Part shown: positions 50,037-58,619 of the stretch, in pieces
Layout: each line of letters begins with the position of its first letter
How positions within the stretch are numbered: the stretch's first letter is position 1
Assembly: GCF_001420715.1 (NCBI RefSeq)
Contig: NZ_LJJC01000004.1
Span: forward strand, 336,091 to 400,090
Source of the DNA: Heyndrickxia shackletonii
GTDB lineage: Bacteria; Bacillota; Bacilli; Bacillales; Bacillaceae_C
DNA length: 64,000 nucleotides
Direction of reading: 5' to 3'
Position numbers and translations under genes: made by a program
Notes under the pieces: generated by a model
Seen by the model: only the letters and a program-made list of their open reading frames with translations
What the model was told of the DNA's origin: nothing
The model's database searches: none

Positions 50037-51227
50037 ATGACTGTTAAGGTAGAAACACAAAGAGAGCAAATTGTGAAAAGTATTGAGGATTCTAAGGAAG
50101 TATATATCGATGCAAGTCATCGTATCCACGAAAATCCGGAAATCGGAAACCAAGAGTTTTTTGCGTCCGAAACATTGACAGGGATTCTTGAAAAAGCAGG
50201 TTTTGAGGTTACTAGAAATGTTGCAGGACATGAAACAGGGTTTGTTGCGAGAAAATCATCCTCCAAACCTGGTCCAAAAATTGCCTATTTAGCAGAATAT
50301 GATGCTCTTCCTGGTCTTGGTCATGCATGTGGCCATAATATCATTGGAACAACAAGTGTCGCGGCAGGTATTGCGTTGGCAGGAGTAATTGAAGAAACTG
50401 GTGGAGAAGTAGTTGTATTTGGTACACCGGCAGAAGAAGGAGGCCCAAACGGAAGTGCAAAAGGCAGCTTTGTGAAACACGGATTGCTGGAGGGGATTGA
50501 CGCGGCATTAATGGCACATCCAAGTGGAAAAACAGGATTATCCAGTCCATCATTGGCAGTAGATCCATTGGATTTCCATTTTTACGGAAAAGCTGCACAT
50601 GCAGCGGGTGCCCCGGAAAAAGGGATCAATGCTCTAGATGCTGTTATTCAATTATTTAATGGCATCAATGCACTTCGTCAACAATTATCAACGGATGTAC
50701 GGATTCATGGAATTATTACTCATGGTGGCGATGCCCCAAACATTATCCCTGAATATGCTTCCGCAAGATTTTTCATCCGCGCAAATACATGGAAGCATAC
50801 GGAAGAAGTTTCAGGTAAAATCCGTAACATTGCGGAAGGTGCTGCACTGGCAACCGGAAGTACAGTGAAGATTGAAAGATTCCAAAATGAAGTACATGAT
50901 TTCATTATTAATCATTCATTAGATGAAATAGTAGGGGAAGAATTAGCGCTGCTGGGAGAGTCAGTGGAAGGAAAAGATGGTGGAATTGGCTCAACGGATG
51001 CAGGGAATGTCAGCCATGTTGTTCCAACTTCCCACTCCTATATCAAAATCGGACCGGACAATCTAGTTGCCCATACAAATGAATTTCGAGAAGCGGCTGG
51101 ATCCAAACAAGGAGAACATGCCTTACTAACAGCAGCAAAAGCATTAGCTCTTACCGGATATCGTCTGTTAACAGATAAGGAATTATTAGAAAAAGTTCAG
51201 AAAGAATTTCAAGAGGCAGATAAGTAA
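50037..51227 (+). CDS. M20-family amidohydrolase/peptidase (AbgB/YxeP-like)
   Basis: The 396-residue cytosolic metallohydrolase cleaves amide bonds of N-acyl amino acids or small peptides. Metal-site motifs are GLGHACGHN (about residues 93-101), TPAEEGG (about 123-129), MAHPSG and the C-terminal PTSHSYIKIGP. ATG at 50037 follows GAAGGGAGAGCTTGAC. It starts 56 bases after metQ past a weak terminator; M20 enzymes directly behind metNPQ are common in Bacillales and may release methionine from an imported N-acyl or peptide form, which is inference. Confidence 0.86.
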   Translation: MTVKVETQREQIVKSIEDSKEVYIDASHRIHENPEIGNQEFFASETLTGILEKAGFEVTRNVAGHETGFVARKSSSKPGPKIAYLAEYDALPGLGHACGHNIIGTTSVAAGIALAGVIEETGGEVVVFGTPAEEGGPNGSAKGSFVKHGLLEGIDAALMAHPSGKTGLSSPSLAVDPLDFHFYGKAAHAAGAPEKGINALDAVIQLFNGINALRQQLSTDVRIHGIITHGGDAPNIIPEYASARFFIRANTWKHTEEVSGKIRNIAEGAALATGSTVKIERFQNEVHDFIINHSLDEIVGEELALLGESVEGKDGGIGSTDAGNVSHVVPTSHSYIKIGPDNLVAHTNEFREAAGSKQGEHALLTAAKALALTGYRLLTDKELLEKVQKEFQEADK

Positions 51228-51364
51228 AGATTAGTGAATGGCCCTGGTCTCAATGGAGGCTGCCGGGTGATAGTCATGCACAACATTAGTTAGAAAAGCA
51301 GTTGAAGTTTCCTATAAGAATGCTCTATGGTGCCAAAAGGACAAAAGGAGAAAGGCAGTCAAAG

Positions 51365-51601
51365 TGTCCTTCCATAATTGCGATGAAGGACAAAATAAAG
51401 TAGAATAACCACTCAAGTGTCCTTCACAAAGTCGATGAAGGACACAATTCCATTGCAATCCCCAAGGAATGTCCTTCACAAAGTCGATGAGGGACACGAT
51501 TCCATTGCAACCCCCAAGGAATGTCCTTCACAAAGTCGATGAAGGACACGATTCCATTGCAATCCCCAAGGAATGTCCTTCACAAAAAAGTGAAGGACAT
51601 T
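51365..51601. repeat. Tandem repeats of 52 bp, each with a GTCCTTCA/TGAAGGAC hairpin
   Basis: TGTCCTTC begins units at 51365, 51418, 51470, 51522 and 51574 (53, then 52, 52, 52 bases apart). Each unit starts with GTCCTTCA-N9-TGAAGGAC (8-bp stem; the first copy is GTCCTTCCA...GATGAAGGAC), followed by ACA/GATTCCATTGCAA and CCCCAAGGAA. The last unit ends after its hairpin (GTCCTTCACAAAAAAGTGAAGGAC region). The tract fills the space between two convergent genes, where its hairpins may help end transcription. Confidence 0.9.
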
Positions 51602-51643
51602 CTCAATCCCTAATCCGGAACAATTACTTCTCATTCCCAAATT

Positions 51644-52102
51644 CTACAGAAACCTCTTCATCAACTTAATCGTTTCCGCGTGCATTCCTTCATGATAAAT
51701 AGTACGGACAAGAACTTGGGCGATTGTATGCATTCCGAGCTCTGTTGGTGCAAATTCTTCCTCTAAACGGTTTCCGTATAGTTCACGAATTACTTTAGGC
51801 TGTTCAGCCAACAACTTTTTTAGCTGATCTAAACGCGGAGGAGCAGTTTTCCAATCTGTCGGTTTTGTCCCAAAGCCAAACCATTCTTGAAAGCCCTCGG
51901 GAATCGGAATTGGTTCTTTTGTTACAGCTTTAATCCAAAGGTATTGGTCCAAATAGATATGCCCTAAATTCCAACGAATATTGTTGTTGAATCCTTTAGG
52001 CACAATATCAGCCTGCTCTTCAGTAATATTTTTTAAAAGTCCAAGTGTCCATTCTCTGAATGATTCTAGTTGATTAAATAAGATTTCATCTTTTTGTAAC
52101 AT
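51644..52102 (-). CDS. DinB-family protein
   Basis: This 152-residue four-helix-bundle protein has the DinB/YfiT metal-binding histidines: NLGHIYLDQYLW (about residues 45-56) and IYHEGMHAETI (about 135-145; H-x3-H). The family includes bacillithiol S-transferases and damage-inducible proteins; with fosB (a bacillithiol-dependent enzyme) next to it, a thiol-transferase role is attractive, but this rests on family and context only. ATG at 52102. Confidence 0.83.
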   Translation of the reverse strand: MLQKDEILFNQLESFREWTLGLLKNITEEQADIVPKGFNNNIRWNLGHIYLDQYLWIKAVTKEPIPIPEGFQEWFGFGTKPTDWKTAPPRLDQLKKLLAEQPKVIRELYGNRLEEEFAPTELGMHTIAQVLVRTIYHEGMHAETIKLMKRFL

Positions 52103-52158
52103 AACCCTATCCTCCGACTCCTGATAAATCTGAATATTTCCGCTTATATATTACCATT

Positions 52159-52584
52159 TTAAGTATAAAAATTCATATGTTTTTTTTCTTCCTTATAATA
52201 AGTTAATCTATCTTCCAAAGTCCCTGTGTGTAGTTCAAACTTATGTCCATCCGGGTCGGTAAAATAAATGGATTTGCGATCCTTTTCATCACGATTTCTT
52301 CCAGGAAGAATATTCACTTTTAAGTTTTGAAATTTCGACAAAAAATGTTCGTATTCTTGTTCCTCTATCGAAAAGGCGATATGGGTATAGGAATAGTGGA
52401 TGTCATTCCGGGGGATATCTTTTTCCTCGTTAAGTGCTAACCATATCCCGTTAAGGTCAAAATACGCGGTGGTATTCCCTTTTACAAGCAATTTTGCATC
52501 AAAAACCTTCTCGTAAAAATCGATAGAATTCTCCAAATTTGATACAGAAAATAACAGGTGATTTATCCCTTTCATATCATGCAC
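52159..52584 (-). CDS. fosB: Metallothiol transferase FosB (fosfomycin resistance)
   Basis: The 141-residue VOC-fold enzyme adds a thiol (bacillithiol in Bacillus) to fosfomycin. It matches Bacillus FosB closely: [68 protein letters not shown] and [11 protein letters not shown]. Metal ligands are His9, His68 and Glu117. The start at 52584 has AGAGGATG upstream; a second ATG (MKGINHL) is three codons in and fits the family N-terminus as well. Chromosomal fosB is common in Bacillus. Confidence 0.92.
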   Translation of the reverse strand: MHDMKGINHLLFSVSNLENSIDFYEKVFDAKLLVKGNTTAYFDLNGIWLALNEEKDIPRNDIHYSYTHIAFSIEEQEYEHFLSKFQNLKVNILPGRNRDEKDRKSIYFTDPDGHKFELHTGTLEDRLTYYKEEKKHMNFYT

Positions 52585-52722
52585 ATCCTCTTAAGGTAAC
52601 TTTCTCCTATTATATCAGCAGAAATTGGAGGGGTGACAAATTTCGGTTTTTCATTGATAATAGAAAGGTCACCAAAAATTGTATAGATAAGAATAAATCT
52701 ATCTTCAAAGTTGAGGGATACT

Positions 52723-53685
52723 ATGGTTACAAGACTTGATAAAAAAACAAGAAGGAAAAAAAGAAGAAGAAGAATTCTCCTCTTGTTATTTTTTGTGATT
52801 ATTATAGCAGCAGTGATATATGTTGCTTTTCAATATTATTCAGGTATCAAACAAGCAGGTAATGACGGAATTAAAAAAGAAAAAATTGTGTTTCATGGTG
52901 AAAAGGACGCCAATGGAAAGGTAAACTTTTTATTGCTTGGAATCGATCAGCGCAAGAATGAAAAGTCCCGTACGGATTCCATGATGGTTGCACAATATGA
53001 TCCAAAGAATAAAAAGGTGAAGCTTATCTCTTTGATGAGGGATATGTTTGTCGAAATTCCGGGATATAAAAATTATAAGTTGAATACAGCATACTTCCTA
53101 GGAGGACCGGAATTACTGCGAAAAACGATTAAACAGAATTTTGGTCTAGATGTTCAGTATTATGTAATGGTGAATTTTAAAGGATTTGAAAAAATTGTCG
53201 ATACACTCGCACCTGATGGCATTGAAATTAATGTGAAAAAAGAAATGTCAAAAAATATTGGTGTTACATTACATCCAGGTCTTCAAAAGCTGCACGGTAA
53301 AGAATTATTAGGGTATGCAAGGTTTAGACATGATGCTCAAGGTGATTTTGGCCGTGTAGAACGCCAGCAAGAGGTTCTTCAAGCTATAAAGGATGAAGTT
53401 CTAAGTGTAAATGGATTTACAAAAGCACCTAAGTTATTAGGAACAATCCAGCCTTATATTCAAACGAATATGGATACCAGTGATGCGATTGCGTTAGCTA
53501 GTGAGTTTTTACTAAAACGTCCGAAAAATATCGATACCTTAACAGTGCCAGTTCAAGGTGCTTACCAAAATGGATATGTATCCTATGATGGTGCTGTTTT
53601 GGAAATTGATAAAGAGAAAAACCAGCAAGCGATTAATAATTTTTTGAATGATAATAGCAGTACAGTCAACAGCTCAAATCCATAA
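52723..53685 (+). CDS. LytR-CpsA-Psr (LCP) family wall-polymer transferase
   Basis: The 320-residue membrane-anchored enzyme attaches wall teichoic acid or other polymers to peptidoglycan. It has a basic N-terminus (KKTRRKKRRRRILLLL), one membrane anchor (about residues 19-38) and the LCP domain: FLLLGIDQRKNEKSRTDSMM (Asp and Arg of the pyrophosphate site), SLMRDMFVEIPG, LNTAYFLGGP and GYARFRHDAQGDFGRVERQQ. ATG at 52723 follows TTGAGGGATACT. It ends at a terminator. Bacillus subtilis has three such genes; which orthologue this is cannot be told. Confidence 0.9.
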   Translation: MVTRLDKKTRRKKRRRRILLLLFFVIIIAAVIYVAFQYYSGIKQAGNDGIKKEKIVFHGEKDANGKVNFLLLGIDQRKNEKSRTDSMMVAQYDPKNKKVKLISLMRDMFVEIPGYKNYKLNTAYFLGGPELLRKTIKQNFGLDVQYYVMVNFKGFEKIVDTLAPDGIEINVKKEMSKNIGVTLHPGLQKLHGKELLGYARFRHDAQGDFGRVERQQEVLQAIKDEVLSVNGFTKAPKLLGTIQPYIQTNMDTSDAIALASEFLLKRPKNIDTLTVPVQGAYQNGYVSYDGAVLEIDKEKNQQAINNFLNDNSSTVNSSNP

Positions 53686-53687
53686 AC

Positions 53688-53726
53688 AAAAAGCTAGTCT
53701 TCTAAAAAAGAGGACTAGCTTTTTTG
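53688..53726 (+). terminator. Terminator after the LCP gene
   Basis: AAAAAGCTAGTC and GACTAGCTTTTTT form the main stem, with TTCT/AGAG partly extending it. Confidence 0.85.
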
Positions 53727-53783
53727 ATTCCTTTATAATGTCTATTAATCTTTAAAATGTTTCGATCATCATAACGGCCATAG

Positions 53784-54230
53784 TTATATGGTTTTCAGAT
53801 CATCTAACAATAATTTTCGATCTGCTTCTTTTTTTATATGTTCACTTGCTTGGGTGGCAAGCATTTTATAATGATGTACTTCTTCTATATTCCCAGCGAT
53901 CATATGTGCACGGGCTAATGCCTCATAAGCAAATGCAAGATCGAAGTCCCCAATTTGGTTTTCAAGGCATATTTCTAAATTTCTTTTTGCATGGTAAAGT
54001 GCAGGCTCAGCTCGCTTAAGGATGGAATACACTCTGGATATTTGCCATTCACCTCTAGAAAGGTTAACCGGTTCCCCAATTATTCCCCAATGAAAACGGG
54101 ATGTATGCGCCATATGTATCATTGTATCATCTTCCATTTTGGTTCGATTTTCCTTTTCGATTAAATCCCATGTTTGATTGAAATTGTCAATCGCCAATTT
54201 TTTATGTATGTCTTTCGTAATAGCAGTCAT
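53784..54230 (-). CDS. Hypothetical helical-repeat (TPR-like) protein
   Basis: The 148-residue protein is all-helical with TPR-like pairs (LAIDNFNQTWDLIEKENRT, ILKRAEPALYHAKRNLEICL and FDLAFAYEALARAHMIAGNI). The last has the A-x3-Y-x-A-L-A-R-A pattern of tetratricopeptide repeats. Related Bacillus proteins are annotated only as hypothetical. The start at 54230 (MTAITKDIHKKLAID) is chosen for AAGGAAG about 11 bases upstream; the longer frame from 54311 has no site. Function unknown. Confidence 0.6.
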   Translation of the reverse strand: MTAITKDIHKKLAIDNFNQTWDLIEKENRTKMEDDTMIHMAHTSRFHWGIIGEPVNLSRGEWQISRVYSILKRAEPALYHAKRNLEICLENQIGDFDLAFAYEALARAHMIAGNIEEVHHYKMLATQASEHIKKEADRKLLLDDLKTI

Positions 54231-54389
54231 GGATAAAGTCTTCCTTTCTGGTTTAATACATATAAATTCTTTGAAATGCTCTGTTTTTCCTTGTTTCGAA
54301 AAGAATCTCACCCATTTTCAGATTATTAATAATTTTTATAAAAACTATATTGACAATTAAAATAATGCAACATAAAATAAAATCAAATA

Positions 54390-54408
54390 AATGAATGATT
54401 CATTCATT
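54390..54408. promoter_or_regulatory. TetR-type palindromic operator upstream of the SDR gene
   Basis: AATGAATGATTCATTCATT is a perfect 19-bp odd palindrome. It lies 27 bases before the SDR start codon and directly before its ribosome site. TGAATGA/TCATTCA arms are typical of operators of TetR regulators that control acyl- or fatty-acid-related SDR genes. The TetR at 55426 is the likely ligand. Confidence 0.65.
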
Positions 54409-54434
54409 CATGATAACTTAGGAGGATGGTTAAA

Positions 54435-55319
54435 ATGGAAAAAAGATGGACTGTAAAAGGAAAGTACATTATTATAACTGGGGCTACTAGCGGTATAGGG
54501 TTGGCTACGGCTAAGGAGCTAGTCAAGCGCGGTGCAAATTTAGGAATTATCGCACGAAATCAAGTTAAGGCAAATGAATTGGCAACGCAATTAAAAAATG
54601 TGTCGGGAGGAAAGACGGTGGTAGATGTGTTTTTAGCTGACATGTCTTCTCAAGAATCAATCAGACAGGTAGCAAAAGAGATTTTGTCAAAGTGCCCGAA
54701 AATTGATATTCTCATTAATAATGCTGGAGCAATGTTTGATCGACGTCAAGAAAGTGTCGATGGGATGGAGATGACGTGGGCAGTTAATCATTTAGGACCA
54801 TTTCTTTTGACAACACTTCTCTTGGAAAGGTTAAAGGAAAATGGTAACGCTCGTATCATTACCACTGCCTCTCACGGCCACAAAATGGTGAAGAAAGGAA
54901 TAGACTTTGATGATATACATGCTAAAAGCTTATATTCTTTTCCAAAAATGCTTTTCGGCGGACCTACTATCAGGTATGGCGAGACGAAGCTTGCCAACAT
55001 CTTATTTACTACAGAATTAGCTAAACGGTTAGAAGGAACAGGGGTTACAGCACACTGCTTCGACCCGGGGCTTGTTGCAACAAATTTTAATCAAAATAAT
55101 GGCTTATTGGCTCGGTTGACAATGGCAGGAATGAAGCCTTTTTCCCGCAGTCCGGAAAAAGGTGCCGAAACATTAGTATGGCTTGCAGATACAGATGATA
55201 TTTCAGAAGATAACGGCGGTTATTATGCGGATATGAAAAAAATTCTTCCATCAGTACCGGCTCAAAATCTGGAGGCAGCAAAGCGTCTGTGGGAAATCAG
55301 CCAAGAACAAGTTGGTTAA
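54435..55319 (+). CDS. Short-chain dehydrogenase/reductase (retinol-dehydrogenase-like)
   Basis: The 294-residue NAD(P)-dependent oxidoreductase has the cofactor motif TGATSGIG (about residues 16-23), NNAG (about 94-97), catalytic Ser in ITTASHG (about 140) and the YGETKLAN motif (catalytic Tyr and Lys, about 182-189), as in WWOX/retinol-dehydrogenase-like SDRs. ATG at 54435 follows AGGAGGATGGTTAAA; the ATG at 54426 overlaps that ribosome site. It is followed by a tetR gene 106 bases downstream, and the palindrome at 54390 sits at its promoter. Confidence 0.87.
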   Translation: MEKRWTVKGKYIIITGATSGIGLATAKELVKRGANLGIIARNQVKANELATQLKNVSGGKTVVDVFLADMSSQESIRQVAKEILSKCPKIDILINNAGAMFDRRQESVDGMEMTWAVNHLGPFLLTTLLLERLKENGNARIITTASHGHKMVKKGIDFDDIHAKSLYSFPKMLFGGPTIRYGETKLANILFTTELAKRLEGTGVTAHCFDPGLVATNFNQNNGLLARLTMAGMKPFSRSPEKGAETLVWLADTDDISEDNGGYYADMKKILPSVPAQNLEAAKRLWEISQEQVG

Positions 55320-55425
55320 CCTCAGCTTTTGTTAACGAAAGCCTTATAAACATCCTTATTTCAATTAAGAATGAATAAGCTTCAATACAGCCTAAATACA
55401 CAATAGATTGGAGTGTACTTTTAAA

Positions 55426-56010
55426 ATGACGTTAAAAGAACAGGATTATGCCCAAGATGAAAGAAGAGAAGAGATTAAGCGCGCTGCCTTGAAAGTATTT
55501 GCCCGCAAAGGAATTTCGGGAACAAAAATGAGTATGATTGCAGCAGAAGCAGGAATTAGTCAAGGGTTGTCCTACCGTTATTTCAGTTCTAAAGAAGAGC
55601 TTTTCAGCTTGCTTGTTCAGGAAGCATTGGAAGAAGCGCAGACAGCAATAGCGAATATCGGAAACCTTCCCGGAACACCGTTTGAACAGCTAAAAGCATT
55701 GACTAAAAATATGCTGGAGGAAAATCACAAACAATATTTCTTGCTCATACAGCAGGCGCATACATCCGATGAGACGCCTGTCAAGGTAAAGCAGCTTCTA
55801 GATCAATTCTCTTCAAAGGACACAATTGAGCAATTAATCCCAATATTTGTTAAAGGTCAGGAGATGGGGGAATTTTGCGAAGGGGATCCTCATCGGATCT
55901 TGTTCCTCTATCTTTCTGTTATCAGCGGTCTGATGATTCAAGACGTTTATACAGATGAAAACTATTGGGTAAACGAAATCGATAGCCTGATGAAGATTTT
56001 ATCAAAATAA
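55426..56010 (+). CDS. TetR-family transcriptional regulator
   Basis: The 194-residue protein has the TetR helix-turn-helix (IKRAALKVFARKGISGTKMS, then MIAAEAGISQGLSYRYFSSKEEL, about residues 18-60) and a C-terminal ligand-binding domain. The start at 55426 (MTLKEQDYAQDERRE) has TTGGAGTG upstream; the longer frame from 55408 lacks one. It lies downstream of an SDR gene on the same strand and probably represses it through the palindrome at 54390-54408. Confidence 0.88.
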   Translation: MTLKEQDYAQDERREEIKRAALKVFARKGISGTKMSMIAAEAGISQGLSYRYFSSKEELFSLLVQEALEEAQTAIANIGNLPGTPFEQLKALTKNMLEENHKQYFLLIQQAHTSDETPVKVKQLLDQFSSKDTIEQLIPIFVKGQEMGEFCEGDPHRILFLYLSVISGLMIQDVYTDENYWVNEIDSLMKILSK

Positions 56011-56086
56011 TATATTTCGCTTTACCACTATTTTAAAAAGATTTTACTTGATAAAAGCAAATTATTGTTGTAAATTGTTAATTAAG

Positions 56087-56115
56087 TTGGTAAATTTCTG
56101 AATAATAACTAAATA
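56087..56115 (+). promoter_or_regulatory. Promoter of the metI-metC-yitJ-metH S-box leader
   Basis: TTGGTA (56087-56092), a 17-base spacer and TAAATA (56110-56115). The predicted start of transcription falls right at the 5' end of the riboswitch. Confidence 0.5.
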
Positions 56116-56123
56116 CTAAAAAT

Positions 56124-56282
56124 CTTATCAAGAGAGGTAGAGGGACTGGCCCGATGACGCCTCAGCAACCGTCAATTTTTATTGAAATGGTGCTAATTCC
56201 AGCAGGTATTTTTTTGCCTGAAAGATAAGAAGAATGTTAGGGCATTTTCGAGGACTTCTTCTTATGGAGGTCCTTTTTATTT
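56124..56282 (+). promoter_or_regulatory. SAM-I (S-box) riboswitch upstream of metI
   Basis: CTTATC (56124) and GATAAG (about 56224) form P1 around AGAGGTAGAGGGACTGGCCC, GATGACGCCTCAGCAACC and GTGCTAATTCC. A terminator stem AGGACTTC / GGAGGTCCT with TTTTTATTTT closes the leader. It should switch off the four downstream methionine genes when SAM is plentiful. Confidence 0.95.
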
Positions 56283-56309
56283 TGTATTCAACAAATAGGA
56301 GGATATTTC

Positions 56310-57431
56310 ATGACAAATCATCATATTCATACAGAGCTTGTACAAATTGGAAACCGCAGTGAACAGGTAACAGGCGCGGTGAATCCGCCTGTTTACTTTT
56401 CAACCGCTTATCGCCACGCGGGAATCGGACTTTCCACGGGCTATGATTATTCCCGTACGAAAAATCCGACCCGTGCGCTTTTGGAGGATAGCTTTGCCAA
56501 ACTGGAGGAAGGGGAGCAAGGATTTGCTTGCAGTTCAGGAATGGCTGCTATTCAACTCGTATTATCCCTCTTTCGCCAAAATGAAGAGATTATTGCTTCC
56601 GATGATTTATACGGTGGAACCTATCGCTTGCTTCAACAATACTCGGAAAGCTACGGAATTCGTACACATTTTATCGATTTAAATGATACGGCTAAGCTTA
56701 AGGCAGCGATAACAGAGAAAACTAAAGCAATCTTAGTAGAAACACCAACTAATCCTTTAATGATTGAAACGGATATTTCGGCTATTGCTGCGGTTGCAGA
56801 AAAAAATGATCTGCTGCTGATTGTTGATAATACTTTTTTAACCCCGTACTTACAAAAACCAATAACACTTGGAGCAGATATTGTCCTTCACAGTGCAACC
56901 AAATATATAGGCGGTCATAATGATGTGCTTGCCGGACTTGTTGTGGCGAAAGATACTGCTATTTGTGAAAAGCTTAGTGCCTACCATAATGGGGCTGGTG
57001 CTGTTTTGTCACCATTTGATTCCTGGCTGTTAATTCGCGGTTTAAAAACCTTGAGCATAAGAATGGAACGCCATCAGGAAAATGCGAAAAAATTAGTTGA
57101 GTTTTTACAAGAAAGTCCTGAGGTTGAAAGTGTTCTTTATCCGAATAAAGGTGGAATGGTGTCCTTTCGTTTGCAAAAAGCAGAATGGGTTCCGGCTTTT
57201 TTAAAGAGTTTACAGTTGATTACTTTTGCAGAAAGCTTAGGCGGTGTGGAGAGCTTCATTACCTATCCGGCTACGCAAACACATGCTGATATTCCGGAAG
57301 AAGTACGTATTAAGCGTGGTGTATGCAACAGGCTGCTGCGTTTTTCAGTAGGGATTGAACATGCAGATGATTTAATTAGTGATTTAGAGCAGGCATTTGC
57401 GAAAATTCGGCAGGAGGAGTTGGTGCTGTAA
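56310..57431 (+). CDS. metI: Cystathionine gamma-synthase / O-acetylhomoserine thiolyase
   Basis: The 373-residue PLP enzyme (same length as Bacillus subtilis MetI) joins an activated homoserine ester with cysteine or sulfide. Hallmarks are YDYSRTKNPTR (about residues 46-56), SSGMAAIQLV, DDLYGGTYRL, VETPTNPLM, IVDNTFLTPYLQKP and the PLP Lys in LHSATKYIGGHNDV (about 191-204). ATG at 56310 follows AATAGGAGGATATTTC. Its TAA overlaps the ATG of metC (TAATG). It is the first gene of the S-box operon. Confidence 0.93.
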   Translation: MTNHHIHTELVQIGNRSEQVTGAVNPPVYFSTAYRHAGIGLSTGYDYSRTKNPTRALLEDSFAKLEEGEQGFACSSGMAAIQLVLSLFRQNEEIIASDDLYGGTYRLLQQYSESYGIRTHFIDLNDTAKLKAAITEKTKAILVETPTNPLMIETDISAIAAVAEKNDLLLIVDNTFLTPYLQKPITLGADIVLHSATKYIGGHNDVLAGLVVAKDTAICEKLSAYHNGAGAVLSPFDSWLLIRGLKTLSIRMERHQENAKKLVEFLQESPEVESVLYPNKGGMVSFRLQKAEWVPAFLKSLQLITFAESLGGVESFITYPATQTHADIPEEVRIKRGVCNRLLRFSVGIEHADDLISDLEQAFAKIRQEELVL

Positions 57432-58606
57432 TGGGTATTCATCATGCATTTGATACAAAGCTAGTTCACAGGTCAGGATATATTGATGGGGTAACGGGGG
57501 CAGTGAACCCGCCTATTCATTATTCATCCACCTTCCATCAATCATCCTTTAATCAAATTGGCGAGTTCGATTATAGCCGTTCGGGAAACCCGACTCGGAA
57601 AATACTGGAGGAGACAATTGCTGATTTAGAAGGAGGAACAGCAGGCTTTGCTTTTTCGTCTGGAATGGCTGCCATTTCATCCGCTTTTATGCTTCTTTCC
57701 GCAGGGGATCATGTTCTCATATCCCAGGATGTATATGGCGGAACATACAGAATCGTTACAGAGGTTTTAACGAGATTTCAAATAGAACATACCTTTGTCG
57801 ATATGACCGATTTGGATCAAGTGGCACAGGGCATCCGGCCGAATACAAAGGTTTTATATGTAGAAACTCCTTCAAATCCGCTTTTGCATATTACCGATCT
57901 GAAAGGTGTTATAAAAATAGCGAAAGCAAACGGTTGTTTAGTGTTTGTTGATAATACTTTCATGACTCCGTTTCTTCAAAGGCCATTAGACCTTGGCGCT
58001 GACATTGTCCTTCATAGTGCTACGAAATTTTTATCAGGTCACAGTGATGTTGTGGCTGGTCTCGCAGTTGTAAAGAACGATGACCTTGCTAAAAAGGTTG
58101 GGTTTATTCAAAATGCGTTCGGGTCTGTATTAGGGGTGCAGGATTGTTGGTTGTTATTAAGAGGAATGAAAACATTGAGTGTCAGGCTTCAGCAGTCCTC
58201 CAAGACTGCCGAACAAATTGCTACTTTTCTAGTGAAACACCCGCTTATCGAGGAAGTATTTTATCCAGGATTAACCTCTCACCCAGGATACGCTATTCAC
58301 CATTCACAGGCGAAAGGAGCAGGTGCTGTCCTTTCGTTTCGCTTGCCTGACAGGGAATGTACAAAAGCATTTGTCGAGAATGTTCGGATTCCTGTTTTCG
58401 CAGTAAGTTTGGGGGCGGTGGAATCAATCCTTTCCTATCCGGCAACCATGTCTCATGCTGCAATGCCAAAGGAGGAACGGGAAAGAAGGGGAATTACAGA
58501 TGGTGTTCTCCGGTTATCTGTCGGTCTTGAGCATGTAGATGATTTACTGGAGGATTTCGAACAATCGCTGCAGAAAGCAATTCGTTTTGCTGCAACCATT
58601 AAATAA
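57431..58606 (+). CDS. metC: Cystathionine beta-lyase
   Basis: The 391-residue PLP enzyme, matching Bacillus subtilis MetC (390), cleaves cystathionine to homocysteine, pyruvate and ammonia. It is homologous to metI next door (YSRSGNPTRK, FSSGMAAISSA, SQDVYGGTYR, FVDNTFMTPFLQRP, PLP Lys in LHSATKFLSGHSDV). The ATG overlaps the metI stop codon, so translation is coupled. It completes the transsulfuration from cysteine to homocysteine. Confidence 0.93.
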   Translation: MGIHHAFDTKLVHRSGYIDGVTGAVNPPIHYSSTFHQSSFNQIGEFDYSRSGNPTRKILEETIADLEGGTAGFAFSSGMAAISSAFMLLSAGDHVLISQDVYGGTYRIVTEVLTRFQIEHTFVDMTDLDQVAQGIRPNTKVLYVETPSNPLLHITDLKGVIKIAKANGCLVFVDNTFMTPFLQRPLDLGADIVLHSATKFLSGHSDVVAGLAVVKNDDLAKKVGFIQNAFGSVLGVQDCWLLLRGMKTLSVRLQQSSKTAEQIATFLVKHPLIEEVFYPGLTSHPGYAIHHSQAKGAGAVLSFRLPDRECTKAFVENVRIPVFAVSLGAVESILSYPATMSHAAMPKEERERRGITDGVLRLSVGLEHVDDLLEDFEQSLQKAIRFAATIK

Positions 58607-58619
58607 AAGGAGTGAAGGC

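Noticed and set aside
51365-51601. Possible CRISPR array (hairpin repeats at regular spacing)
   Set aside because: The sequence between hairpins is itself conserved in every unit, so there are no spacers.
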